Position numbers and translations under genes: made by a program. This document shows positions 1 to 13,100 of a stretch of DNA of 55,000 nt, one piece after another. The notes below the pieces were generated by a model, which made no database searches, was not told the origin of the DNA, and saw only the letters and a program-made list of their open reading frames with translations. Where the stretch lies: assembly GCA_009746045.1 (NCBI GenBank), contig RPFO01000766.1:333950-388949 (forward strand). Reading direction: 5' to 3'. This DNA comes from Mesostigma viride (lineage: Eukaryota; Streptophyta; Mesostigmatophyceae; Mesostigmatales; Mesostigmataceae). Positions within the stretch are counted from its first letter, which is position 1. Each line of letters opens with the position of its first letter.

Positions 1-104
1 TGCCCTTTACACACCAAGCTGGCTCCTTCAAAAGTGTGGAGGGCAAATGGGGAAGCTTGCCGCCCCACCTTCACAATCACGCCCTCGCAAAATCCTGGCC
101 TTAC

Positions 105-2768
105 CTGTCGGTCCCGCAGGAAGATGCCCTTGCTCATGTAGTAGGAGACGATCATGCTGGCGAACGCCACGGGGTAGCTGTAACATGGCCAGGCAGGAGG
201 GTGGTCACAGGAAGGGCGTGGAACGGCAAGGCCGGGCGAGAGGGGAGCATCAAGGATGTCCAGAGCAACCCCATCGTGCCGCATCGCATACCTAGGGTGA
301 AAGGTAGCCCAGGCGCTGATAACATCCCCATCTATCCACACGACTTGCACCCCAGGGCCCCATGCATCAACGGGTGGATGGGGGGGGGGGGGGGAGGGAG
401 AATAGTCAACAATAAATAGCGTACTATACACTAGTGTATATTCTCCCCCATGCCAGACATACGTCACTGCAAGCCAGCGCTCTCGTTGCGCGGTGGGAGC
501 AGTCAGCGGAGCAGCGGGTTGTCACTTTGCGCCCTGCTGCTCCCGGCCCCACCTGGTGTGTGTCCCTCTGGCACTGGCCAACCATAGACGCTGGCGAATG
601 ATTAACTAACCCCCCTCATCGGCTGATGCATGCTACATCCATTTAGATCATCAACAGGCATCAGCTTGCTGGGCAGCAGCTAATCGTGGCAAGGGTGATC
701 GAATGGGCATTTGTGTGAATGTGACATAGTGAAACCACAGAGAGGGTCAAATGGGTGGGTGAAATACCTGATGGGGAGTGCGGGTGCGTACAGGAGAGCC
801 AGCCCCTGTTTGGACATCATGACGAGGCGAGGGCAGCGAATGCAGTTTTCCTCAGAAGATAGCGCACACATAGAAGGCACGAGCCACGCAAGCCTTTCTC
901 CAAACATCGTCTCCGCACGAGGAGGTACCCAAAGGCAATGAGAAGCTGCCAGCATGACAACCCAAACCATCCGGCACAATCCGGCATGTCGCCCAACAGA
1001 AACGTCCAACCTAGGAGAGAAAACTATACGGGGCCGGGAGTTATGGGATCGGGGGAAGCGCTGGCAAGGCCAGCAGCTTACATTATGAGGAGCCATCGGC
1101 CGGCGTTTCATGGGGACTTGGTTTGAGAGCAAAGGGGCTACAGGCAGAGGCCGAGACACAGAGAGGTTAAACAACCATACATGGTTTGCACCCAGTTAAG
1201 CATGCATCTCACAAAAGTCCATGCAAAAAAAATGGAACTGACAAGATTGTGAACTCAGAAGACGCAGACAATTCCAAAAAGCTTAATAGCAAACACAGCC
1301 AGCTTTGTGGAACAAAATACATCCACCCCCCCACCCCCACCGTCCCCCCTGACACACACACACATGCACACACATGCACACACACACACAGAGAGAGAGA
1401 GAGGGGGGGGGTGCGGGGGGGGGGGGTGCGGGGAAGGGGGCTATGAAAGTCATCAATGTTCATTGGCATGCGCCAGCAAAATTAGCTATGGACTGCTAAG
1501 GGCACGTGCGCGCTTGTGACAAAAAAACTCTTACCACGGTCTTGATGATGATGGCGTAGTAGGAAGCCATGGACACATCCAGGGGCTGCACAAGGTCGTC
1601 CAGCAGCTTCTGCTCTCAAACACCGACAGGAAGCCAGGGGGGCACAGGTTGGGTTATAATGTGACATTACAAACTGATGTGCCCTGGAGAGGGGTTTTGC
1701 TGCAGTGGGGGCTTTGGTCTCCCCCAGTAGCGACGGACGAGCCGTACAAAGGTCTGCCTGGATGAGTGGGACTAATGCTGACATGGGTTGGAGCCCCTGG
1801 CAGGGCGTGTAGAACTTGTGCGAATGAGTGCAGGGTCACTGGATTGGCTACACACACATACGCACCGACTGCCAGCCCATGAGCATGGCAATGGCTGCCA
1901 TGGTGTATTTGTGCTCATAATCTCTCTCCCTTAGATTTGCAAGCCCTCTCCTGTGCCCAGCTAGCGTCGCAGACTCAGGTCAGTGGGTTTCAAGTGTGAG
2001 AGTGCGCGCTGCGGCATGGTGTCCATTACATCTGCGGTAGCACGCCTGCTTCAACTGTCAGCAAATAAAATCGTGCCCCAGCGAGCATGTACCAATGAAG
2101 GAACCGTTCACAGCCAGGCTTCAAAGAGCCTGTGATGTTGGGGTACAGAGCCGAGGCTGATATCTTGCGCACATGCACTAGTCATCTAGTCATGCGTGCT
2201 ACTCACCTTCAAGCTCCTGCGCCGTGGCACACCCACTTCATGCTTGCAGTTGCGGACGTCCCAATATTCATAGGTCCCAGTACAACATTTTCTTTAATAA
2301 CAATCAATTTTCATGCATCAAGAACTAAAGAGTCTCCCAATGGCAATTTCTACGTAACAGAACACAGCCTGATCTATGCCTGATCTATCCCTGATCCCTC
2401 CCTGATCCCTCCCTGATCTATGCCTGATGACCGATCCCATGCCGGCACCGATCTCTGGCAGATGCCCCTCGGGATGCCTCTCTTGCAGGGGCCCTCCTTG
2501 GCAGAGCCCCTACGCAGCAAAGCCCCCATGCATGCAGCGTTGGAAACCGCCCACATGTCCTCAGCGAAACCAGAACTAAGGAACACTGACCCCCTGCCTG
2601 GTGTCCTTGTATTCTAGGCCTACAACAACATCAGGCGCAAAGGTTACATGTGTACGGTGAAGTTGTGAGGCGTACCTGTGTCCTGGCATGCCTGGCCAGA
2701 AACCAGTAACCGACGCGCCTCACAGGGTCCCAGGCTTCCAGAAGGTCGGGGAAAATGATGTTAAGGCC
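105..2768 (-). CDS. Gene A exons 13-16: distal core, with a probable 10-nt microexon
   Basis: Exon 13 (2768-2676) encodes [20 protein letters not shown] and ends ARHARTQ at a GTACGC donor. A 10-nt microexon (2216-2207, Glu-Leu-Glu plus 1 nt; flanked by CAG and GTGAGT) restores phase to exon 15 (1921-1866), giving [19 protein letters not shown]. That agrees with the family pattern in which TQ-E-L precedes an aromatic/Tyr helix. Exon 16 (177-105) reads [20 protein letters not shown], the helix after the Y/P motif, and ends with donor GTAAGG; the gene continues past the edge. An extra candidate exon at 1609-1535 ([20 protein letters not shown]) has good splice sites but does not repair the 1866-to-177 phase mismatch. 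Confidence 0.6.
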
Positions 2769-5700
2769 CTGCATGCAGTCGCAGCATAAACGCAGCCAGA
2801 CACGCCACCTTTGAGGACACGCCATGCCGTGGCATGCCAGTGGTCTTTAGTGCGGACGTGTGAATCGATGGGCTGGGTTGGCCAGGGGAGAAGCCCAGCC
2901 TTGCACTTACTCCACATGACTTGAACTTCATGTCGATCTTGCTATTTCCAAATTTGTTTTTGGCATGGGCACCGAACGATGGCCAGTCGCCCAAGATGAG
3001 ACGGAGACTCCCAATGGTCAGTTGCCAGCCATCGGCGGGGCATGTGCGCTGTATATATCCGGCTGAGCGTGCGCTGGGTGGCGAGCCTTGCTACTGGACA
3101 GCGCGGCAGCTTGCTTGATCATGCACAAGTTATCAAGGTAAAGGATTTCAAGGTAAGGGGGGCAGGGAGATGGGACGAGATGATGGGGGTGCAACGGGTC
3201 CATGGGCAAGGCAAACGAGTATTGAAATGGGTGTACTGTCCTACTCTCAAAACATGCACAAAATGCAAAGCAGCCAAGCTAAGTGAGGCGTGGAGGGTCA
3301 GCTACTGCACGCAAGTACGGCTTGACGCGGTGTAAGTAACTGCTGAATGCAAGCCTCCTCTGCCTTGAAAGTAAACCTGCAGCATCAGGTGGTTTCTGGA
3401 TAGGATCGCATCCAGTAGTCACGCAGTTAGGAAATCTTAGAGGCAACCAGCCAAAATGGTACGGGTGCGGATTTGTTTAAAGCAACATTGCTAAGAAGGG
3501 CTTGTTTCAACGGGGTTGTGAAGAGCAGATCCCTAACCCTTGGTCGGCAACGCACCATAGTCAGGATCGCTTGGTCCACCAGGCCCCCAGGGACGTACCT
3601 GCCAAGTAGGCAAGGCACAACGAACGCATGACGGCACTGTATGTTGGATAAATGCGCTGCGTCAAGAGCTGCAAGGCCATGCTGGGTCTGAAAGAGCTGC
3701 ACATGGCAAGCTGCCGACTCACAGGGTGTGGATTGCGATTACGTAGACACGCCATGGACCTACGACAACTGCATGCCACGATGCTGCCTGAATAGAATCA
3801 AGGGGCTGCTTCTAGCCTTATTCGCTTCACCCTAGACAAAAGTGCAGAGGAAAACACGCCGACGATAAGCAAACCCTTTCACTAGAAGGAGACTGTCACT
3901 GCCTGACCAATAAGAACAAACCCCCTATCTGTGGCAACTCTCAGCCGTGTTCCCTGGTCATCACGCCCGAATGCGTGGGTATGTTATCCGGCGGAGCCAA
4001 TTTTTGGAAGAACCGTTAGGTTCGCCAAATTGGCGAAGCTTATAAGGCCGTACACGTGAGAAAACATAGGAATAGGGGATGAAAATCCGTCCATCCATCC
4101 ATCCATCCATCCATCCATCCATCCATCCATCCATCCATCCATCCATCCATCCATCCATCCATCCATCCATCCATCCATCCATCCATCCATCCATCCATCC
4201 ATCCATCCATCCATCCATCCATCCATCCATCCATCCATCCATCCATCCATCCATCCATCCATCCATCCATCCATCCATCCATCCATCCATCCATCCATCC
4301 ATCCATCCATCCATCCATCCATCCATCCATCCATCCATCCATCCATCCATCCATCCATCCATCCATCCATCCATCCATCCATCCATCCATCCATCCATCC
4401 ATCCATCCATCCATCCATCCATCCATCCATCCATCCATCCATCCATCCATCCATCCATCCATCCATCCATCCATCCATCCATCCATCCATCCATCCATCC
4501 ATCCATCCATCCATCCATCCATCCATCCATCCATCCATCCATCCATCCATCCATCCATCCATCCATCCATCCATCCATCCATCCATCCATCCATCCATCC
4601 ATCCATCCATCCATCCATCCATCCATCCATCCATCCATCCATCCATCCATCCATCCATCCATCCATCCATCCATCCATCCATCCATCCATCCATCCATCC
4701 ATCCATGCATACATCCACCGAATTTGTCCCTAATTTGCAAGCATAAGGGTGAGGTTCTTCCGAAAATTGGCTCCGCCGTACAGTTTCAACGGGCAAGTTG
4801 CAAACACGCACGTTACTTGATATTGGTTTCTACAGGTATGTTATTGTATTGGTGACCCCATTCGGGGTAACGCTAAAAAGGATTGTGAAGGTTGGGTAGG
4901 AAGAGAAGCAAAGCGTGGTGTTCAAACTCATGACACCCAGACGTTTCTCCCGACACCAACACGTGCACATACAGCATGCTATAAGAAGATGTTTTGGGGG
5001 AATAGGAACTGGATTCGGGGAGAAAAATGGTATTTGTAAATATGGGCTATTCGGTGAGAAAAATGGTATTTGTAACTATGGGCTATTCGCGAAGAAAAAA
5101 ATGGTATTTGTAACTATGGGCTAAACACACCTATGCACATCAACATGGCGCACAAGTCAGTCGACTTGTACGGTGGGGGAACTTAGACGGCCGGGCAGCC
5201 CACCTACCGAAAGTGCCTGCTAGAAGTACGACCTCAAAACTTAATACTCCTTCTTGTAAGCAAATGCCAAAAAGCACATAAACAGATACTACTTGCATCA
5301 TTAATAAAAAAAAACGTTGAATAAACAACAAAAACATAGTGTTAACAATACAAGAGTAAAGCGTGGCTCCTGCCACCCCCCCGGCCGCACCAGTCCTTCC
5401 TCTCGATCGTGATGAGGGGCAACGCGGCCGAGTTGATGAGGAAGGAGATGCTCAGCTTCCACAGCTTCCATGCCTCCTGCTTCGTGCGCGTAGGGAGCTC
5501 CTCCCATTCCGACGCATAGCTGAGCATGGGTGGCCGTGCAGGTAGGGAGGGCAAGAGATCAAATAGAGGGGGCGGCCAGGCGACGTATGAATGAGCCGGC
5601 TGGCTACAACTTAGCAAACCAACCCCTTTGCAAAGAGGTTGCCCCCGCTGTGCCCATGGCAGATACCACCGTAAGCGGGGCCATAGGGGGCGCTAGGGGG

Positions 5701-7080
5701 AGTCTCCCGTGGTTGACATGAGCCCACGGCATGGCAGGACGCAACGGGGCATGCAGTTCACTTCAAGGCTCCCCCGCTGGGAAACATGGTAATGATGGCA
5801 CGGCATGGGTATGGGGCATGCCTGCAGGCTGAGCAGCAAGGGGAGTCAGATGGAAGTTCAGGCATTCCACTTGATGACAACCAGCGGTAGAATGTCGGAA
5901 TGCCAGCGGTGTGCAGACCACTTTGGCTGAAACATGTTTGCTACCAGACGCAGCAATGGGAGTTTGCTTTCCTCCCCCCCAGCCCCCTCTTCTTTCCCCC
6001 TCCCCTACCTTCTTCCCCCTCATCTCCTTGCCTCCTTTCCTAACTACAACCATTTGCCAGCATGGGTCGACTAAGGTCCAGGTCAAAGTGGTTTTGTCTC
6101 CTCCGTGTGCACGGGTTGCCTTAGCAGGCCCGAAGGCGTGCCGAGACACTGCCGACAAATAAGGTGACCCGTGCATCCTCCCGCACACAAGTGAATGAAC
6201 GACTTGACCGAATGAACGACTAATGAAAAAAAGGACTCACTCCACGATCTTGCCGATGATCTCGTTGATGAGGAGAATGATGGCAGCCGCGCAGAGGGAC
6301 AATGTCCACAGGCGGACCTTAGTCCAAGAGATGCGTCTGGGTTTGTAGGGGAGGGAATCCATCCACAAATTCAATCCAGAGGTTGGGAGCACAACCAAGT
6401 GTGGTGGGAGGCAGGGAGGGTTTGGTGTCAAGGATTGGTCACACGCACACCTTGAAGAGAACACAGGAATTTGTCAAGGTTTTGCTACTTAGTACTCGCA
6501 TATGCAGCAAAGGATGCGGCCCAAGGATGGTACTTATGGGCTGCGACATCTACAATTGGCCCATGGCACGCGTGGTCAACGCACCAGCCCAAGGCAAGAG
6601 GGGGTCAGCCACCATTTTGTGTCCAACCACAAAAGCATGATGACTTTTGTGAGACTGCGACCTCCGCGTGTGGGAGCGGCTTGCACGGGCGTCACCGCAC
6701 AACATCATCCCAATATCATCCCAATATCAGCTCAGTATCAGCCCAGTATCAGCACAATATCAGCTTTAGCAGGGTCACACACATAGATGAAACAAACTGC
6801 GTGAGACGGCTTCGCAGGTTAATGGGAGGTTAAGTATTAGTAAAATCTAGCCATTGAGGGGTAGTCGACCTTTGAAGGGATACCCATCGCAAAGCCTCTG
6901 TGCACTAGTAACTGGCAGATGTTTGACCATGTCGCGGACTTACTTGTTCCCTTCTTAACAGCTTTGTTTCGGCAGGCATGCATCGCCATACAGCACAGCC
7001 TGATTTTAGCTGCTGTGTGAGTCAACGCCGGTCCTCCGATTGCCTGCCATTAGATATTCACCCGTGGTGAGTGGGTGAGT

Positions 7081-7156
<76 letters not shown>

Positions 7157-10100
7157 TGGTGGGTTGGTGGGTTGGTGGGTTGGTGGGTTGGTGGGTGGGA
7201 GGGTGGGTGGGTGGGTGGTTGGTTGGTTGGTTGGTTGGTTGGTTGGTTGGTTGGTTGGTTGGTTGGTTGGTTGGTTGGTTGGTTGGTTGGTTGGTTGGTT
7301 GGTTGGTTGGTTGGTTGGTTGGTTGGTTGGTTGGTTGGTTGGTTGGTTGGTTGGTTGGTTGGTTGGTTGGTCGGTTGGTTGGTTGGGTGGTCGGTTGGTT
7401 GGGTGGTCGGTTGGTTGGTTGGTTGGTTGGTTGGTTGGTTGCCTGGTTGGTTGGTTGGTTGGTTGGTTGGTTGGTTGGTTGGTTGGTTGGTTGGTTGGTT
7501 GGTTGGTTGGTTGGTTGGTTGGTTGGTTGGTTGGTTGGTTGGTTGGTTGGTTGGTTGGTTGGTTGGTTGGTTGGTTGGTTGGTCGGTTGGTTGGTCGGTT
7601 GGTTGGTTGGTCGGTTAATTGGTTGGTTAATTGGTTGGTTGGTTGGTTGGTTGGTTGGTTGGTTGGTTGGTTGGTTGGTTGGTTGGTTGGTTGGTTGGTT
7701 GGTTGGTTGGTTGGTTGGTTGGTTGGTTGGTTGGTTGGTTGGTTGGTTGGTTGGTTGGTTGGTTGGTTGGTTGGTTGGTTGGCTGGTTGGTTGGTTGGTT
7801 GGTTGGTTGGTTGGTTGGTTGGTTGGTTGGTTGGTTGGTTGGTTGGTTGGTTGGTTGGTTGGTTGGGTGTTAACCCGTGCTTAAATGGACATCAATCCTC
7901 AGCCACATAAGCTACCACCCAGGTACTCACTCGTCCTCGTAGGTAGCACTCTCCTCCTGCTGCTTGCGTGCCTCCTCGTAGTATGCGCTCCGCATGCGCT
8001 CCTTCTCACGGGCCAAGAACAGCTGGTGTGCGGGGACTCAAGCGGTGGTGACCCCAGGGTTGCCGTAGCCACCGACAACAACAACAACAATGATAAAACA
8101 GTAACAAAAAGGAAGATGGCAGGGTGAACCATATGCATTGAGGGGTTTCCCCGTGGACACCGGGCGCAGAGACTGCTGTGACCGCCACCAACCATGCTTC
8201 GTCAAACGCACTACGACATGCCGTTGCACAGCCCCAAAAGTGCCACACATTATGAAAAAGAAAGATGAAGAATAGATCAAGAGCTCTGGAATAGATTGTC
8301 ACCAACCGTTCCCAGAACCAATCAGTCGGTCCATCGGTTGGTTAGGGTGGTTGCTCTCTTCAGCGGCACCAGATACCACCGATGAGCCCATCGGCTACTT
8401 TTAAATGGGCAGAAGACACAGAATCCGCGAGTGAGCCGTAAGTGGGCAGAAAACCCAGAATCATTCTTCACGATTGAGCAAACAAATCCATCACAACGAC
8501 GCTAGCGATGGCGACCTGCTAGCCCCTTCGCTAAGGATTCTTCTTTCTAAACCAAGTATCATCTGCTAGGGATCGGCGAACACGCTTTCGCCTGCCCCAT
8601 GCAACGGACAAACATCAGTGGGGGGCGCCTAGGGAGAGCTGACAGATACCGCAACACCGGTGCACTTTTGCACTTGCCTGCGCGGAGGCCCCCGCGAGAA
8701 TGACGAGGGTGGTGACCAGGATGGATGCCGTCCGTCGGATCACCAGCCGCCACATGCGGGGGTCGATGTTCTCCCATCTAAACCTCACGCGAGCGGCACC
8801 GTGGTAAACAAAATAGTACATAATATAGGTATGTCCATCCATAGCACAGGTTACCCAAAGATCTTCCGCCCATGTCAGCCAAGCCAAGCCGCACCACAGC
8901 ATGCCACCTACCAGTTACTGGCACTCAATCCTACACTCCGACATTTACTTTCCAACATGCAGAACAGAGGCATCACACATCCCTCCCACCCCTGATTCAG
9001 CCCCATCCATCCTCGGCCATTCATGTGCATGTGCTCTCTTCGATTAGCAAACGATTGGGTCCACTAGCGAACATTGGGGCGCATGGGCCTGCGGTGGGGG
9101 GTTAAACAGGTTGGGGGGTAGAGGGTTAAACAGTGGCTCAAAATGTTGGCAAACGCTAGGCCTAGCGCATGACATGCTGATTTGCACAACATTTCACCCG
9201 TGCACACTCACCCAGATGATCCTGTGCAGCCAAATAACCGAACCCCGTATAATCAGAGCAACAAGATTTAACCATGAAAACGCTTGCACATCCCACTACA
9301 CCCCAGTCACACTGTGCTTTTTAGCCAGCATGACTCCCACGCGGCCGCCCCAATAAATCCTTTCCACAAGGAAAACAAATGGGACGACATGGCATCCTGC
9401 ATGACCGAATTGGCTAGACAAAGGCATGCATGACAGTCTCAAGGCACCATTGCCCCCCCGGGGTCCCCCACGTACAGCACATCTTGAGGCTCCGGTGCCG
9501 GTTTCACGTGCAGCCGGTAGCCCGGGTGGCCAGCCTCGTTCTCGTCATCAAACAGGGGCAAACGGGCAGTGCAGCAACAGCAGCCGTGCAGACGGTTCCA
9601 CAAGCTGGACCCGGGCCCGCACACCCGGGGCATCTGGGCGAGGAACCAGGTGACCCAATCGTCCCGCTGCATGCGCACAACGAGCCATGTTGAGAACGGC
9701 ACGGACACGACGTCACAACATGACCATGACATTCGCCCAAGTAATTGATTCGTAAAAATCAGCTCTTGGACCACGGGACACCTGTAGTAATGGTCCGAGC
9801 ACGCAAAGTGACTCGTGTGGAGACGGCGGCTCTCTATGCAAAGGGCTGGTTGGGATGAGGCCGCAGGCACGAATGAGCCATCAGACAGCCCACCAGAATC
9901 ACACGCCAGTCGTGCGCTGGTGCGGACCCTTCAGGCACAAGAGGGGCCAGGCACTGGTACACATACACATCAAGCAAGGCTTCTATCTCACCCGATGAAC
10001 ACATGAGCCGTGTGCACTGACACCACAATGGGGCGAACCGCAGTAGGAATGCTGTTGCCAACAGCCCCGGCAAGGGCTGCGGGAGCATGCTGCATGGGCA

Positions 10101-13100
10101 AGCCCAGCTGGTCGATCCCACGGTGATCCTTGCAACCCATGGCAGCAGTAAGCAGCAGGGCTTGTCATCCACATGATGTGCGGGCGATGTCAGTGGCCAA
10201 CGTTGCTCCCTAACCCAGATCCTGCTGGTCACCGAGTCCACCTGCTGTACCGCCTCCACAGCTAGTCGAGAATGGGGCACCGTTCGCTGATTATTTAAAA
10301 GCTCCCCAAGTATGTGCCCAGTCCCAAAACGGGACCAATCGGCGGGGCCGATGGCAATCGGGTCAACAAGTCACCCCCAAACCCCTACAGTAAACTCGGG
10401 TTGTGCGCGGGATGGTTGATCTGTTGCTCGGGTCGGATGACTGGGTTGGGCCGGGCTCGGGCTGGGTGCCGCCAAAGGGGCACTCTAGTGCTTTGCTGAT
10501 AGTCGCAAACAGCGCCACCTATTTATAGGGATATACCCTGGCACATCAGCCATGCCATCCCCTCAACCTGTGCACAAAGAGCACACCCCCTGCTTCGCGA
10601 TAGCCACCCACCGGCTTTGTCGCCTTTGTTTAGCTGCAAATGGTGTGCATGCGAGCACACAACCTTCCCTTTCCACAGAAAACGTTCCCAAGCACACAGG
10701 AGACTTCACAGGCCATTTACTGCTTCACTAAGCAAGGCTCTGATCCTGCTTGCCTCGATGTCCCACATGGCCACATCATATGGCACAGACGACGTCAACA
10801 CAAGACGGTCGACGGGCTGGGCTCCACCCAGGCCTTGCGTAGCCAGGTCGCGGCGCAATCATTCCAAGGTTTTTATGAAAAGAAGGGCACATCCGCCACC
10901 CACAATTTTGCCAATCTGGAGACAAGCAAGCCCAGGCATCACAGGGGAAAGGAGGGTGGCCGCAAACCCGAGTCTCAGTCCCCAAGAGCGTCGCATGACA
11001 TCCCAACTGAGGCATGTCCACGACACGCGCACCCACCTGGTCCCGCAGACAGTTGGCGGCGTGACAGCGGTAGTTGAAGGTGACCAAGGCCGTCCCCGCG
11101 CACTTGTAGGGCATGGACTCGTTGTGCCCGTCCCAGTAATCATCACTCCAGTACTTCTGCGCCCAGCAGGCCGGCACGTTGGAGCCCCCAGAGAAGAAAG
11201 ATGATGAGCACGGCCGGGGCTGTCTTGCAAAGCTTTAGAATGCTGCATGACCCAAATGTGTCATTGACTCACCATGGCGGCCAGCAAGCCCACAGGGCAG
11301 CATGGTGACTGAATGACTATTCAGATTAAAGGAGACTTTCAGTGCACCCAGGGGGTGCCAAGGCGTCATGACTCTGGTGAAACTATTGAACCACGGAGAG
11401 CAATACGCCTTGTATAGAAGTTGCATGGGCTGGGCTGAATGGCTTGCCATTCGTCATGACAAACCCCTGCCACGGTCATGGTATCCTTAACCGAGTGCCA
11501 TCAAGCAGCTTATGCTAGGGACACATAAGTTATAACAAAAGTAGCACAATGCTATTATGATAAGAGCGATAGTTCATTATAATCTAGTAACAGATTGCCA
11601 AAGTGTATGTCCTCCTAACTCATCTCTGTGCGCTTGCCACGCCTGGTCAAATATAGAGTATTCTAATAGAAAAGAAAACTTAAAACCGTAAACCTTAAAA
11701 GACACCCTGAACCAAGCCGGGCCTGTGCGGGGTACGTACCATATGCTGCTTCCTTGCTTGGTCCATCGCATCAATTCGTTTGTCCAGATTGGCGATGGAT
11801 GCGGGGCTGTTCACTCGAACCCCCGACGCTTGGTAGGCGTACACATAGAAGCATGGCCAGCTGATGCACGTAAGGAAGCGCTCCCAGACGCGCTTCCGCA
11901 AGCTGGGGGGCTCATGTGTGGTGGATGTGTTCTCCTGGTCCGGCTTGACGTCGCTCTGCCATATCATATCATAAGCGGTGGGTGCGTTCTCCTGGTACAG
12001 CTTGATCTCGTTCTGCCACTCACTGATGGTCCGTTCGGATATGTGTCAAGATACCAGCCCACAAGTTGAAAGCACAAAATTAGGTCAATGTGTCGGTAGT
12101 GTTTTGTGTGCATTCATCATAGATCGCTCCACTTCTCTCTAGTGTGCAATGCAACTGCACAATGCCAAGGCGTGCCATCCTCCAGCGTGTTGGTAGATGC
12201 GTTGTTCGCGTGAATTACACGACCGCATTGGGCATCAACGCAAGGTAAGGACATCCTATGCCAGCTGCTGCTGCTCCGCTTGAGGGATGAGGCTCCCTAC
12301 CGTTCTTATGGCCCAGGTCAACACCAACATCAAGAGGATACTGTTACAAGGTTCAATGACAGCGCCCCATAGCAGCGTCAGGAGGGTCCCACAACTAAGT
12401 ACAACAACGCCCAATAACTGCCTCAGGAGGGTCCAATACCAAGGTTTAATAACAGCGTCCCATAGCAGCGTCAGGAGGTTTCGCTAACAGATGTGCTGAC
12501 GCTATCTATCCCTTGCCAACGTGGCAAGGCCCCCTCCACGGACACGAAAGTGGACTCTGCGTGCGGCTGAACCAGCAACCGTGCATGAGCCGGACGGATC
12601 GGTGGAGATCTCAGATAGGCAAACAACACTATTTGGCCCTCGCCATGTCAGCCATCCAGGCAGGCCATGCACAATGGCCTGCCATGGTGGCTGCCGCGGT
12701 TCAGGTAAAAGTGCGCAACCCCGCTATACTAGAACCTCCATGCATCACGCATCCGCGGTTTGTTGGGACTTGTGACCCACCTCAGCTCCGCCAGCTGCCG
12801 TTCGTGGCGGATGAATGGACCCGCTGTAGCCCCAGGGATCCGTCAGACAAAACGGAAGGCAAGAAGACATGACACCACGGTGTTCAAGGGGGAAAATGCT
12901 TCTGTCAAGGACGCTCCATGCTTGCAACCAAAGCCAAGTGTACATTCCAAAAATAGCTAACGACGTTCTTTGCAAGCCACACAGTGTGATGGGAACAAAA
13001 GGTAGCCAAGCCAAACTGGCAAAAGACTATTTACGCTTCCAGCATTATCTTCAGGCCCCTTGAGTGGCCCTGTTCTCCCCAAAGAATAGACTGCCCTCCA

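Noticed and set aside
1535-1609. Exon [12 protein letters not shown]... as a definite part of gene A
   Set aside because: Splice sites are good, but it neither fixes the phase to the next exon nor matches the family order, so it is left as a candidate.
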